Origin: Muscardinus avellanarius
Lineage: Eukaryota; Chordata; Mammalia; Rodentia; Gliridae
Assembly (NCBI GenBank): GCA_963383645.1
Contig: OY726571.1
Coordinates: 74,879,860 to 74,943,859 of the forward strand
Length of the DNA stretch: 64,000 bases
Reading direction: 5' to 3'
The notes beneath the pieces were generated by a model. The model was not told the origin of the DNA, searched no databases, and saw nothing but the letters and a program-made list of their open reading frames with translations. Shown in pieces: positions 44,301 to 57,770 of this stretch. Within the stretch, counting starts at the first letter, position 1; every line of letters starts with the position of its first letter. The translations under genes and the position numbers were made by a program.

Positions 44301-47300
44301 TGTTTGAAAATAAAGAATAAAAAATAGGGCTGAGGGTAAGCTTGGAGGTAGAATGCCCCTGGGTTCCAGAAATACTGGGTTCCAGTACCATAAACAAACA
44401 AACAAACAAACAAACAAACAAAATAAAAAGGGCTGAGAGTAGACCTCAGAGATAGAATGTCCATGGGTTCAATCCCTAGTACCACAAAAACAAACAGAAA
44501 AACATAAGGGTTTTGGAGAAGTTAAAACTAAAAATCGGGGTGATTTCGTTAGAAGCACCCCCTCATGTTACCCTTGGGTAACATGACGCTGTAACTGTCT
44601 TCTATATTTCTATCTTTTTAATAAACTTCTTTTTTAAAAAAAATAAAAAATAATAAAACGAAAAATCCCATTCTCCTTCAAGAGTTTTTATACTGGGTTC
44701 TCTATCAACTATGTTCTGTGTAAACCATTCCCTGACTTGTTGGATTTGTCAAAACATCACAGAAACATCTTATTAAAAATTTTTAATATTTACCACCTGT
44801 GGTATTGGCTTGGGCTCCAAAAGCAAAAGTGGCCTTTGCTGGCTGGTCAGATTCCTTCTCAGACGGCTTTGCCATACTAAAACTAAATGTTGACTTTGAA
44901 GAAGTCTCATCTTTGGTTTGCTCAGAATTCCCAAAGGAAAACACTGATTGACATTTCAGGTCTTCACTGTCAGTTTTCTTCCCGAAAACTAGAGAAGTCG
45001 AAGTGACGGGCTCTTGCTGCTTCTCTTCTGTCCTTCCCAAAACAAACACTGAGGCAGATGGCTGAGAAGCAGGTTCCACATTGCCAAAAGTGAACCCTCC
45101 AGTGGAGGCGGGCATTTCTTCTTTTTTTGCTTCTGTTGTTTTACATGTGAAAGGAGCCACAGAGACACTTTTTGTTTCTATGGTTCCAAAACTGAAGCTG
45201 CTCTTGTTCTCGGAGGTCACAACAGTGTCAGTAGCAGCAGGGAGAGGGTTAATAACACCCAAACCAAAGCTAAAGCCTACAGATGAAGATTTAGGCAGTT
45301 CCTCTTTCTTTTCTTGTTGCCCAAGATTAGACACCCCAAACTGAAATGGAGATAAAGAAGTTGGGTTGCCTAAACCAGAAGGAAGTCCAAACTTAAAATT
45401 GTCATTCTTACTGTCTTTTTTAACTTCTTCAGGTTTAGAATCTGATGAAACTCCAAATTTAAAATCTCCAGTTGGTTTAGAAAATTTAAAGCCTTCATTA
45501 ATAGGCTTTGCAGATCCAGAGTCAGATGATACACCTATCTTGAACCCTTCCTGATCTCCAAATTTAAAATTTCCAGTGTTTGCTGAGGTCTGAGAAGGCC
45601 CCGAAGAGGATGATGGGATACCAAATTTGAAAGATGAGACTGCTGGATTCAAAGCTGAGGAAGATATGCCAAAACCTTCAAAAAGATACCAAAATGACAC
45701 TGCATTAACGTACTTAACCTCTCAAGCAAAATGCTATCTTGAAAGTCAAAGTGATACAGAAACAATTTTGAAAAGGTCTACTTTGAACTGTATTAACAAT
45801 GGCAATAAACATGAACCAAAATTACTTAAGATTTATTACTCTAACGTCCCAGCTACATTAACAAGCCATTTTACACCTACCAGACTGGAAGAGATCAGAA
45901 AGTTTGATAAAGGGTTGTCCTGGTGATGAGACTGGGAGGACCAGGCACTTTCATATATTGTTACAGAAGCATAAATTAAACACAAAACTTCTAAGTTGTA
46001 ATTTATTAATACGTACAATTATAATCGCATATATCTCTGGCCAGAAATTCTATACCTGGGGTTTTGAAACTCAGACATGCAAAATATCATATATTGGCAA
46101 TCTAGGCAGCTATAAATAAAGAATAAAAGGTATATCTAAAATAACCCATGGAAAAAAGAATTAATGGAAAGGGAGGTAGACAATATTTTCTAACAAAGTA
46201 GAAGGAAGTCAACACAAAAAATTGATGGGTGTGGTGATGCATCCCAGCATTCAGGAGGCTGAGACCAGAGGACTGCAGTTCGCAGTCAGCCTCAGCTACT
46301 TATGCCCTCCGCAATTCTACCTCAGAGCCACACCCCCAGCCCTACTTTTTATTCTTTATTTTGAAATAGAGTCTCACTGAGTTGCAAAGGGCCTCACAAC
46401 GTAGCTAAGGCTGGCTTCAAACCTGCGCAATCCTCCTGTCTCAGCCTCCTGAATGCTGAAATTACAAGCGTGCGCCACCACAGCCAGCTCAAGATAAACT
46501 TTTCACTACAAATCTGTCGGAATTTCTTGATTTTTAATCTTGTGAATGTGATAGTTACTCAAGCATTTAAAAATGTTAATGTCGATAAACCAGAAAAATT
46601 GTTTGACTTGAAGTAACAGTAATAAAGACAGAAATCACAAAGACAATATCCAACTTGGTTTTAGCTTTTCTGTAGCTGAAGAAACTAAAAATGAAGTGTC
46701 TGACTCAAAATAAGAATCATTAGAAGGTGTGTCAAGATATTTATACATTATTCTGCTTACCTATAAATAAAAAGACAAATGACAGCCATACCCTTTCTCA
46801 TCCTCCAATCTCCCCTTCTTAATGATTTCATACTGACTCCTCCATTCCCTAAGAAATACTTAGTTGAAAATTCATACTGGAATCTCAGGAACAAGTGGCT
46901 ATGTGCATGGTCTCTAATCTACTTAAAATGCTACTAAACAGAAAGGTAAAAGTAACAGTGGCAAGGACAAGCATTAAATAGTTACCAGTCCTGCTTTTTC
47001 TATGGCCAGATTTCAAATACAACTGGCCACTGTGTACCACAAGCAGAGAATACAGGAGACAGTGAAGCAACAGCTCAAGAATAAGCTTACATGGAATGGA
47101 AAACACCATCATCTCCCAACAAGCAGATGCAATGTGTCCAGCTGCCAGTAGGCATGCAACTAATTTTGTTGAGTTATAACCAGTGCTTTTCTTTTAAAAT
47201 AAAAAAGACTAGAAAACATCAAAGTACCTTATATATGCCAGAGGTACATGCTATTTTGTAAAGTTGTTATTTCAATCACATAGAAAATATAATGTGGCTG

Positions 47301-50300
47301 TGATGGCTCAAAACACAAAAGTTTATTTCTGACTTGTGGTTTGTAAATGAGGGGTTTGAAAGCCACAAATGTGAGGCAGATTAGAAAATAGGGCTTTTTA
47401 AGCCCCCACATTCCCACTTTATATACTCTCTTACAGATTAAAATCTTTCACCTCTCTCGCTCACTGGTCCCTCATATTTAAAATCTTTCCCAAATTTATC
47501 AATTTTTTCTTACTAAAATGTCTATAATTAAAAAGCTTATATATATAAAAACTTGAACCATTTGGCCAAAAGACATTTTAGCATTCATTACTTTGAGAGA
47601 ATCTTTCTTTATATTTACACAGAAAAATATTCAAAGAGTTCTTTTCCTGGGAAATATTCTGGGAAAAGCTGGGTGTGGTGATGTGCACACTTGTAATCCC
47701 AGTACCTGGGAGGCTAAGACAGGAGGATCACAGGTTCTCAGCCACCACAGCTATTTAGTGAAGCCCTCCACAACTTGTAAAAAATAGGGCTGGGGTGTAG
47801 CTCAGAGGAAGAATGCCCTTGGGTTCAATCTCTAGTTCTACAGAGGAAAAAAATTTTATTTCCTCCTGGGAAACCAAAGCCCAAGGATATATTATTTAAA
47901 AGGTCCTCAGGGAGTAAATTCCCAGTCAAAAAATTCACCTAGGGGATAAACATACAAAACACAAAAAAATTCTGACTCAATACACAGAAAGTTCCTTTCC
48001 AATCTCAATAAGATATCTCACTGCTATCATGTAACTAATTTGACTGTATAATTATGCAGAAGTAGATATGAACTAAAATGATCTAAGAAGAATTTTTTTC
48101 TTTTGCAGTGCTGGGGAATGAACCTAGGGGTGCTCTGCCACTAAGCCACATTGCCTCCCATTTTTTTTGAGACAGGGCTTGCCAAGTTGCCAGGCTGGCC
48201 TTGAACTTACAATCCCCCTGCCTCAGTCCCCCAGTAGCTGCAATTACAGGTGTGTGCCATCATGCTTAGCTATAAAGTTTTGAATTGAGAAAAACTTAGA
48301 AAGTAAGGCTGTTTGCAACATTTCTCTTATTACAAAGCAGCACTTTACACCCATCACCTTACCTTTAAACTCAGTCTTTGTGCCTGGCTTTGCACTTTCA
48401 CACGCTGCACATTTGGTAGAGTCAGCTTTATTCTGCACGAGGCACACTTCACAGTCCCAGCTTCCCTCCGGTTTTTTGAATTTGTCCAATCCTAAGCAGC
48501 CTCCAGAAGACAGAGAGACAGGTACAGCACTGCTACTTGAAGCAGGTACTGAACTTCCTAAAAAGTAATGGGAAAACTCATGAAAATTTTAATTACATAT
48601 CATCTTAATGATTATTCATTTTTTTTCAACTTTTGCTATTAATACACAACATACCAGCAATTTGAATCTTCTAACATTGTTAAAAATAGGACAGACTTAT
48701 CAATCTTACAAATGAGCAGCTTGCCCTAACCTTGCTCAATGGTAAGCTTCCCCTTAACCACAAATCTGAATTGCTGTGGTTAAAAAAAAAAAAAAAAAAA
48801 AAATTATCAGCCAGACACACAAATCTGTAATCTAGTACTTAGGAGGCTGAAACAGGATCATCACAGGTTCAAGCCCAGCAATGTACTGTACCTTAGCAAG
48901 AAGTTGTTTTCAAAAACAAAATAAAGTTGGAAGTGTAGCTCAGAAATAGAAACCCCTTGGGTTCAATCCCTAGTGCTACGAGAGACAGAGAGAGACTGCT
49001 CACAAATTAGATGCTAAAAGACTAAATTGTCCTGAAGAATGTCAAATTTTCTCAAATATCACAGCACTCTAAGAAATAAGATGGAAATTGTAGACAATAT
49101 CTTAACACAACAAATACATATCCATAGAACATTAATTTCAAGACTTCAAAGCAAAGGTCTCTGCCCTTGAAATTTTTATTTTTATGTAAAAAGTATTCTA
49201 TTCTATCAGCCAGGTATGTTGGCTCACAAGCATGATCACAGAACTTGGGAGACAGATAGGAGGATCACAGGTTCAAAGGACAGTCTCAGCAAGCAGTGAA
49301 ACTCTCATCATTCTAGCTAGACCCTGTTTCAAAATAAAAATAAATAGAGCTGGGGCTGCTACTCAGAGGTAGAATACTCCTGGGTCCAATCCCCAACACC
49401 CCCACCCCTCACACACACACATACACATCCTATATCCTACTATGTTCATGATTAGTCATACACTATATGACTATATCCTATATCCTACTATGATTAACCA
49501 TACACCATATGATATATCCTACTATGTTCATGATTAGTCATACACTAGCCATTTAAGAGACATTTATCAAGCACCAGAATATAACTAGGTTCTGGGACAT
49601 AAAGATGAATAAAATAAGCCTTAACTTCTAAGGCATTCATGGTCTTACAAATGCATAGTAACACCTTGCCAAGTGACGAATGATCTAAAACCAGTATACA
49701 AAGACAGAAGAAATGCCTAATAGGCATGAGAGGATTCAGAGGTGATCGTGAAGTGTCGAAGAACCAGCATGTGTGGTAAGGTAGCAGGGGAGGATGACGC
49801 AGAAGGCACACTGTGTGAAGACCAGTGCTAAGGCTGGAGCCCATCTTTCTAGCATTCTCATTTCTGCAGTCTCCAAATGTTGCTTTGGTTACCTGAAGAA
49901 TCTCTGCATTTTATAGGCTTACTCTCTTCTATCTTGCCAATTAAAGGTGATCACTGGAACTCTAGCTTTTGTTCTTTTCAGGTATTGGGGATGAAACCCA
50001 GGGGCATTCTACTTATCCCTATTTTATTTTTTATTCTGAAGCAGGGCCTCACTAAATTGTAGAGGGCCTCATTAAGTTGCTGAGGCTGGCCTACAGGTGT
50101 GCACCACCATAAATTCTCAAATTTACTTCAATCTTTCTCTGTTCCTTCTGCTATTCTGGTTCAAGTCCTCCCTCATGTCTTACTTGAATGTAGCCTTCTT
50201 ATTGAAATCACTGATCTAAATCCTTTGAAATCCAACCTCCTTAGAGGCAATAAGTGCCAGGGAGTTTTTGTTTATCCTCTCTGGCTGCTCCTTTAAAACA

Positions 50301-51705
50301 GTAATTGCAAAAATTTTTACGCCTGCTATTCCCTTATGTTAACAGAGTTAGTTTTAGGCTATGTTCTCTATTCATTCAACTCATCTCTACTAGGGTGACT
50401 AAAACCAACAAGCTCCGGGCTAAGAACTCCCTTGTCTTCTCCAGGCCTGAGGGCCTGTGATCCTTTTCAGTTGACCAAAGGCCATATACCTATCTGGACC
50501 TAAACTTCAGGAGTTTGAAATTTACAAGTCTTTAATTGTACATGAATGTGCAGTTCTATCTTCACATATACATATATACGTGTGTATAACCCCCCCAATT
50601 TTGGTTCCATTAGTACATTACCTACTACCTATATTATTTACATGTCCTCCTGAACTGTCCTCAAATTTTGTTGCCTTCACATTCATCTACATGAAGCCAC
50701 TACAGTGACATCAAAAATACAGACTTGAGCAAATCATTCATCTGCTGAAAACAATGGTTCATCATTTACAGTATAAAGTTCAAGTTCTTTAGTACCATTT
50801 ACTTTCAGACTTGAAGTTTCATTATTCTTCTGTCAACTCAATTTTTTTTGGGGGGGTGCGGGTCTGGGGATGAAACCCAGAGGCATCTGACCTCCGAGCT
50901 ACACCCCCGTCCTACTTTTTATTCTTTATTTTGAAACAGGGTCTCACTAAGTTGCAGAGGGCCTCACTAAGTAGCTGAGGCTGTCTGCAAACCATGATCC
51001 TCCAGTCCAAGCCTCCCGAATGCTGGGATTACAAGTGTGCACCAACCACACCCAGCTTGTCAACTCAGAATTAATTTTGGCTTTCTACATGCATCAAGGT
51101 TTCCTTTTTTTTAAGTGAAGAGAGAACTGAAGGTTCTAAAATCTTGTTTTTATGGGGATGGCCATTATGAATTAGAAATATGGCTCAAGTGCTCAGGCAA
51201 GGGGGTCTGGGTGGTAACTCAAAAGCTTTTATTACAGAAACAAACTACACATCTACAAATATTACAATAAAAATGGGAAGCATAACTCCCAGGATGTTTT
51301 ATTTAGTATCAATTTTATCATAACTGTACCACATATTATATAGTATTACAAAACCAGCAGAGTCACTTGTCACTGAATTAAAAGTAAATCTTCAGTAATT
51401 CTTCCTACTCTGAATAGAGAAACAAAAAATCTTAAACCTAACTCTACTTTTTCCATACATGTTAATATTTTTCCATTGAAAAATAGAGCCTGGTGTGGTG
51501 GTGCAGGCTTGTAATCCCAGCATTTGGGAGGCTGAGACAGGAGGACCTCACAGCTTTGAAGCCAGCCTCACCTACTTAGTGAGGCCCTTTGCAACTCATT
51601 GAGACCCTGTTTCAAAATAAACTATAATAAACTATAAAAATTAGGGCTGGGGAATTAGCTCAGAGGTAGAATGCCCCAGGGTTCCATTCCCAGTACCACA
51701 GCAAA

Positions 51706-51755
<50 letters not shown>

Positions 51756-54700
51756 ACACACAACATTAAACATTTCAAGCTAATATTTAGCTACAACCTT
51801 TCATAAAGCATTTACCTATCCCTTAAAGAGACCTTCCCTATTGATCACTAACCTTATTTCTACTTAAAGAGACAAAATAACATATTCTGTATAAAAATAG
51901 AAAAATAGAAAGATTGCCCCATTCTGAGGGCTTTCAATGTCTATTATTCAACCTTGATTGTTATCATGAAGAGCAACAAGTTTTTAATAAAACCACACCA
52001 AAAAAGGATCAGAATTATACTGAACAAACCACTTATCCTAATCCTAAGCAAACAAGATCTAGTCCCAAACATTTTAGCTTAAGGTGATTTTAAAAAATTA
52101 AGATATTTGAGGAAATATACTGTGATTCCTCTTGGATGTTTTACAGAATAAATTAAAATGTTCTGAAAAATAACAAGCAAAATTATTCCATAGAGCCATA
52201 AACATACCTGGTTTCTCAGACATACAGGACACACATTTACTGTCTTCTGCATTATTATAAACACAGCATACTGGACACTCCCAGGATCCCACAGGCCTTT
52301 TGAATTTATCTCCAAATCCTAAGGCACCTGAGGCCACAGTGCAGCTGGAAGGCGAAGCGGTCACAGTCACAGTACTTTCTGAGGCCACCGTCGATGGGAG
52401 GACTCGCTTCACACCAGTTCCAGGTTTTGGTGTTTCACAGGCTACACATTTTATCGCCTCGGGTTTATTTTGTACTAAACAGGTGTCACAATCCCAAGTT
52501 CCCACTGCTGGTTTAAATTTGTCTCCAAAGCCTGTCCCTGATGCAGGAAGAGTTGCTTTGCCATTTTTGCTTGGTGTCCCAATTCCAGTCTGCTTAGTAG
52601 TTTCTTTTGCTGGCAATTTTGCTGCTTGACAGGCTATGCACTTGCTGTCTGTAACTTTGTTCTGAAGTAGACATGTATCACACTGCCATGGTGATCCACT
52701 TTTTAAACTTTCCCCAAACCCAATTCCACTTGAAGAAAATGTACTTATTGCTGGTCTTGTATAAACTACTGGGCTTGTTGTGGTAGGCTGAGCAGCAAGA
52801 GAATCTACCTTTGGTGATGTGAAACCTACAATGGGGGAAAAGTGAAATGTTTAAAAAAGAAAGGCAGAAGCTTTCTAATGCAATACTATTACTGGGAGAA
52901 AATATTTGACTTACTGAAGGGTTACGATATTGTTTTTCACACACCCAATCATACTTATTAAAAATCTAATCAAGCCAGGCGTGGTGGCGCACGCTTGTAA
53001 TCCCCACGCTTGGGAGGTGGAGACAGGAGGATCGTGCTGGTTCAGAGCCAGCCTCTCTGGCTTAAGAGACTCTGTTTCCACATAAAAAAGTTAAAAAAAT
53101 AGGTCTGGGAATGTAGCCCGTGGGAGTGTATCCTGGAGGTAGAAGGGCTTCCAGGAACCCCAGTACCACACCAAAACAAAAACAAAAACAAAAAAAAAAA
53201 CCTAATCAATAAGCTACATTTAGATTATTTAAAATTCTACAATGAGCTGGGCGTAGTGGCGCACACTTGTAATCCTGGCATTTGGGAGGCTGAAACAGGA
53301 GGATCGTGGTTTACGGCCAGCCTCAGCTACTTAGTGAAGCCCTTTGCAACTCAGTGAAACCCTGTTTCAAAAAAATAATAAATAGGGCTAGGGGTGTACT
53401 TGAGGTAGAATGCCCCTGGGTTCCATCTCCAGTACTAAAAAAAAAAAAAATCTACAAAAGATATTTCCTTTACACTATAGATCACCTTCTCCCTCTAGGA
53501 ATTTCTAGTTAGATGTTTTCATTTGGACTAATCTATGCCGTATACCATTTTCATCAATGTTTCCCCATATTCTCCCTTTCTGCAACACTGAACTACAAAA
53601 TAGTCACAGCCTTCCTCCATCTGTCTGTTCTTTGAGTGCTGCTTGACTATGGCAAATGACTTCAATACCTATAATCTTTTCATACTTTCTATTCATAATC
53701 AACAATTACGGTAACTTCAGCCTTCTTTATAAACCAGCTGGAGTAAGCAGGCATTAACTATTTGACAGATGTCCTTCCAAAGGAAAAGGGTAATAAGGAC
53801 TGTTTTTTATTATACTAAACCCACATAAACATTAAAATTGTATAGTCAATGACAAATCCCAATAAATATGTACCAAACCCTCTGGTAAGGTCTAGAATCA
53901 TAAAATGACTAAGACAGCCTATTCTCATATAGTAACAGCTCATGCTACTCAAATACATGGTCAAAGTTTCCTAATAGTAACTCAAAACACAATTCATAAT
54001 TTTAAAAGCCGTTCGCATATAAAAACTGATAATGTACTTAGACCACAGCAGTATTCACAGAGAACCATGAAATGGTGCAATGACTTGTCATTGAATTTGA
54101 CTTACTCAAGATATATTTATTCACGGGAATGACTTTCTAATTCTTCACTTGGGACCAGCTAACTTTCATTTTATACACACCAATTCTTAATCAGTGATTT
54201 CTCTAAGCCTTTAGCACCAAAATTAGAAGAAAAAAAATATAGAAGGTTGTTATAGAAGCTTTCTAGTAGAGCCAAAAAAACCAGTAAAAAGCTACTGTTA
54301 GAAGGGCAAAATGAGCCCACATATTTCAGTAACTCCAAGAGGTGAACAACGTACTATTTTGTTAGTGATTAATCTGAATCACTAAAGTTGGAAAATTTTT
54401 AACAGTAACCATCTCAAAGCATTACAGATTTCTTTTCATTCCATTCTCTCAAATTTTCCTAATTTTAAAGATTCAAATTTTTCCTATTTCAAAAGCTGAA
54501 AGGAGTTAGGCATGATGGCATAAGCTTGTAATCCCAGCATTTGGGAGGCTGACAGGAGGATTGCATTTCATGGCCAGCCTCAACTACTTAGTGAGGTCCT
54601 CTGTAACTTAGTGAGACCCTGTTTCAAAATAAAGAATAAAAAAACAGGCTGGGAGTGTAGCTTGATGGTAGAATGCCCCTGGGTTCAAACCCAGTACCAC

Positions 54701-56139
54701 CACCACCCCATAAAAAAAAAAGGAAGGAAAGGAGGCAGAGTTTGGTGTGTGTGGTGTTGGTTGTGGGGATTGACCCTAGGGATATTCTACCCAATCTATA
54801 CTCCCAGATGCTTTTTTTAAAAAAAAATTTTGAAACAGGGTCTCACTAAATTTCAAAGGGCCTTGATAAGCTGCTGAGGCTGGCTGAGAATCTGCTATCC
54901 TCCTGCTTCAGGCTCCCAAAAAGACATGCACTACCACATTCAGGTAGGAGCAGGTTTATGAATGCAAGGTAGAACCCTAAATATATGTAGAAGATAAACG
55001 ACCCTTTTTTGTACTGGGGACTGAACTCAGAGGTGTTCTACCTCTGAGCTACAAATCTAGCACCCATCCCCTTTTTTTCTTTTAAATTTGAAACAGAGTC
55101 TTACTAGTTGCTGAGTCTGGCTGCAAACCTGTGATCTTCCTTGCTTCAGCCTCTCAAGTACTAGGATCATAGGTGTACGTCACCACACCCAGCTACATCT
55201 ACATACTTGGGAGCCGAAAGTAGGAGGATAAGAAAGGATGCAAGTTCGAGGACAGCCTCAGCAAGTCCTGAGATTGTCATCAACCTGTTTCAAAATTTTA
55301 AAAAGGTAATTAAAAATAGGGCTAGCCAGGCGTGGTGGCACATACTTGTAATCCCAGCATTCGGGAGGCTGAGACCAGAGGAACGCGGTTCGCGGACAGC
55401 CTTAGCTACGTAGTGAGGCCCTCCACAACTCAGTGAGACCCTTTTTCAAAAGAATCAAAAAATTGGGCTAGGAGTGTAGTTCGGAGGTAGAATACCCCCT
55501 GGGTTTCATCCCCAGTACTGCAAAAAAAAAAAAAAAAACACCAAATAGATAGACAGATAAGATAGGAAGGGATGGGGGCATAGTCCGGAGGTAGAATGTA
55601 GTACCAAAAAAGATAAAGGAAGAAAGGAAGAAAGAGGGAGGGAGGGAGGGAGGGAGGATAGAAGGAAGGAAGGAAACAAGGAAATAAACACACATTTGGC
55701 ATTGCCTTCTTCTTGGCTAATTCTAACACATGTATTTTGGAGTTCTGCCACAAGTGATTAAAACTGTCTAAATTACTAGACTCCTATGGGCAGTATATAT
55801 ACCATCTACACAAGAAGGCTAGACCAAACCCAATCCTAAATCTTATTGTAGAAGCCAAAATCATTTTTAAAAAACTATGCTGTGACACATGAATATATCT
55901 TCCGGGTAAATTTAAAATTATTTCTAAGGCCAGTTGTAAATTATTTCTAAGGCCATTTGTAATCCAAACATTCGGGAGGCTGAGACCAGAGGATTGCGGT
56001 TCACAGACAGCCTCAGTTACTTATGAGGCCTTTCGCAACTCAGTGAGACCCTGTTTCAAAAAAATAAAAAGACTAAAAAATAGGGTTGGGGGTTAGTTCG
56101 AAGGTACAATGCCTCTGGGTTCCATCCCCAGTACCGCAA

Positions 56140-56174
<35 letters not shown>

Positions 56175-57733
56175 ATTCTTTCTGGAGGTATTAGGTTACC
56201 TTATTACCTTATAAACAGTTTTATAACCTTATACTATGCATTACAATTTAAACTGGACATCTTCGATTTCAAAACTAAAACTTTATTCCTGTTTGAGGAT
56301 TCCTATTCATCCCCTTCAAACTATTACCAACTTTAACATGGTTTGTTCGCTACATATTTGTATACATGTATTAAATTATAATACTATATTCCTATAATAA
56401 ATACAAATACTATGTTAATTTTAAAATAAGCACCATTATATTAAGTAGTGACCTTCAAGTCTTGTTTTGAGTACTCTCCCCTACATATGTATGTTACTAT
56501 TGGGCAAATCTGGCTTTGTTCCATACATACCAAAGTAGGGAATAATGTGAGAAGGTAGTTTAATGAGTTCATCAGAGAAAGACATGTTCACATACCATGA
56601 GGTTTATTTAACACTTATTCAATACTGACCCATCTTTATTAGTGGATAATTCATTTTTCTATACTTGCCTCTTAAAGAGATTCCATTACTAGTCCTTGAA
56701 ACCCAGGGCCTTACCAAGAATTTCCCATAAAAGAATAACATCTCACAATACCTAGATTCAAAAATCAATGTCCTATCAAACTATTTGTAGTTTTTAAACA
56801 CCTAATTTATGACACAGATAACATTAAAATAAAATCAAGACTTGGTAATTAATAAGATTTTTCTGCTATCTCAAAGGCAGCCAATTATCTTACCAGGACC
56901 TCTCAGAATATCTAGAACACTTCCTTCCTTCAAAATCTTTGCAGGTCTAAAAGGGCCCTCACAATCATCATCTTGCTTCTTACAGCTGGTGCTGTTCACT
57001 GCAGTAATATCTTGAGCTGTAATTTTTTAAATGATGAAAGATATTATGCCAAGAAAGAGCACTGAACCCTTAGTTAAACACACTTAAAGAAAATTTCAAA
57101 GACAAATTTTAAGGTACATTTTCAGGATTTCTTAAAACACACTTAAAACATAGGTAAATAAAAATTAGCTCAGGTCACAAAATAATTAATCTTAACTTCC
57201 ATATATTCAGTCTGCTTTTTTAAAGTGGTAAGAACCAGAGGCATTAAAATTAGAATGCACAATTCCATAGACACCACTCCTAAGAGCATGCAAAATGAAG
57301 TCCAAAAAAACAAGAGTAATTTCTTGAGATGCCACAGATCAAAAGTTACTTTAACAAACTGTTACTAAAACATTAACAACAATTAGAATTTTAATGTCTT
57401 TCCTTATATTGTCACAAAACTGTTAATCCAAGTTTTAATCCTCTTGAATCCACAGTAAAATTAAGGAAAAAAATTACTGGTAAGAACTACAACTGATATT
57501 GCTACTTTCTATTGCATAGGTCTGTTTGATCCAATAAAAAAAATTTGTGGCTGGGCGTGGTAGTGCACGCTTATAATCCCCGCGCTTGAGAGGCAGAGAC
57601 AGGAGGATCATGCAGGTTTGAAGCCAGCCATGGGCTTAAGAGATCCTGTTTTCAAATAAAAAAAGCATTAAAAAAAAAATAGGTCTGGGAGTGTAGCCCA
57701 GAGGTAGAAGGGTTTCCAGGAACCCCAGTACCA

Positions 57734-57770
<37 letters not shown>

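Noticed and set aside
44797..44800. Upstream donor (gtggta) as the main end of the large FG exon
   Set aside because: The site three bases further on has a better donor consensus and keeps a residue that aligns with the human protein; recorded instead as a possible alternative.
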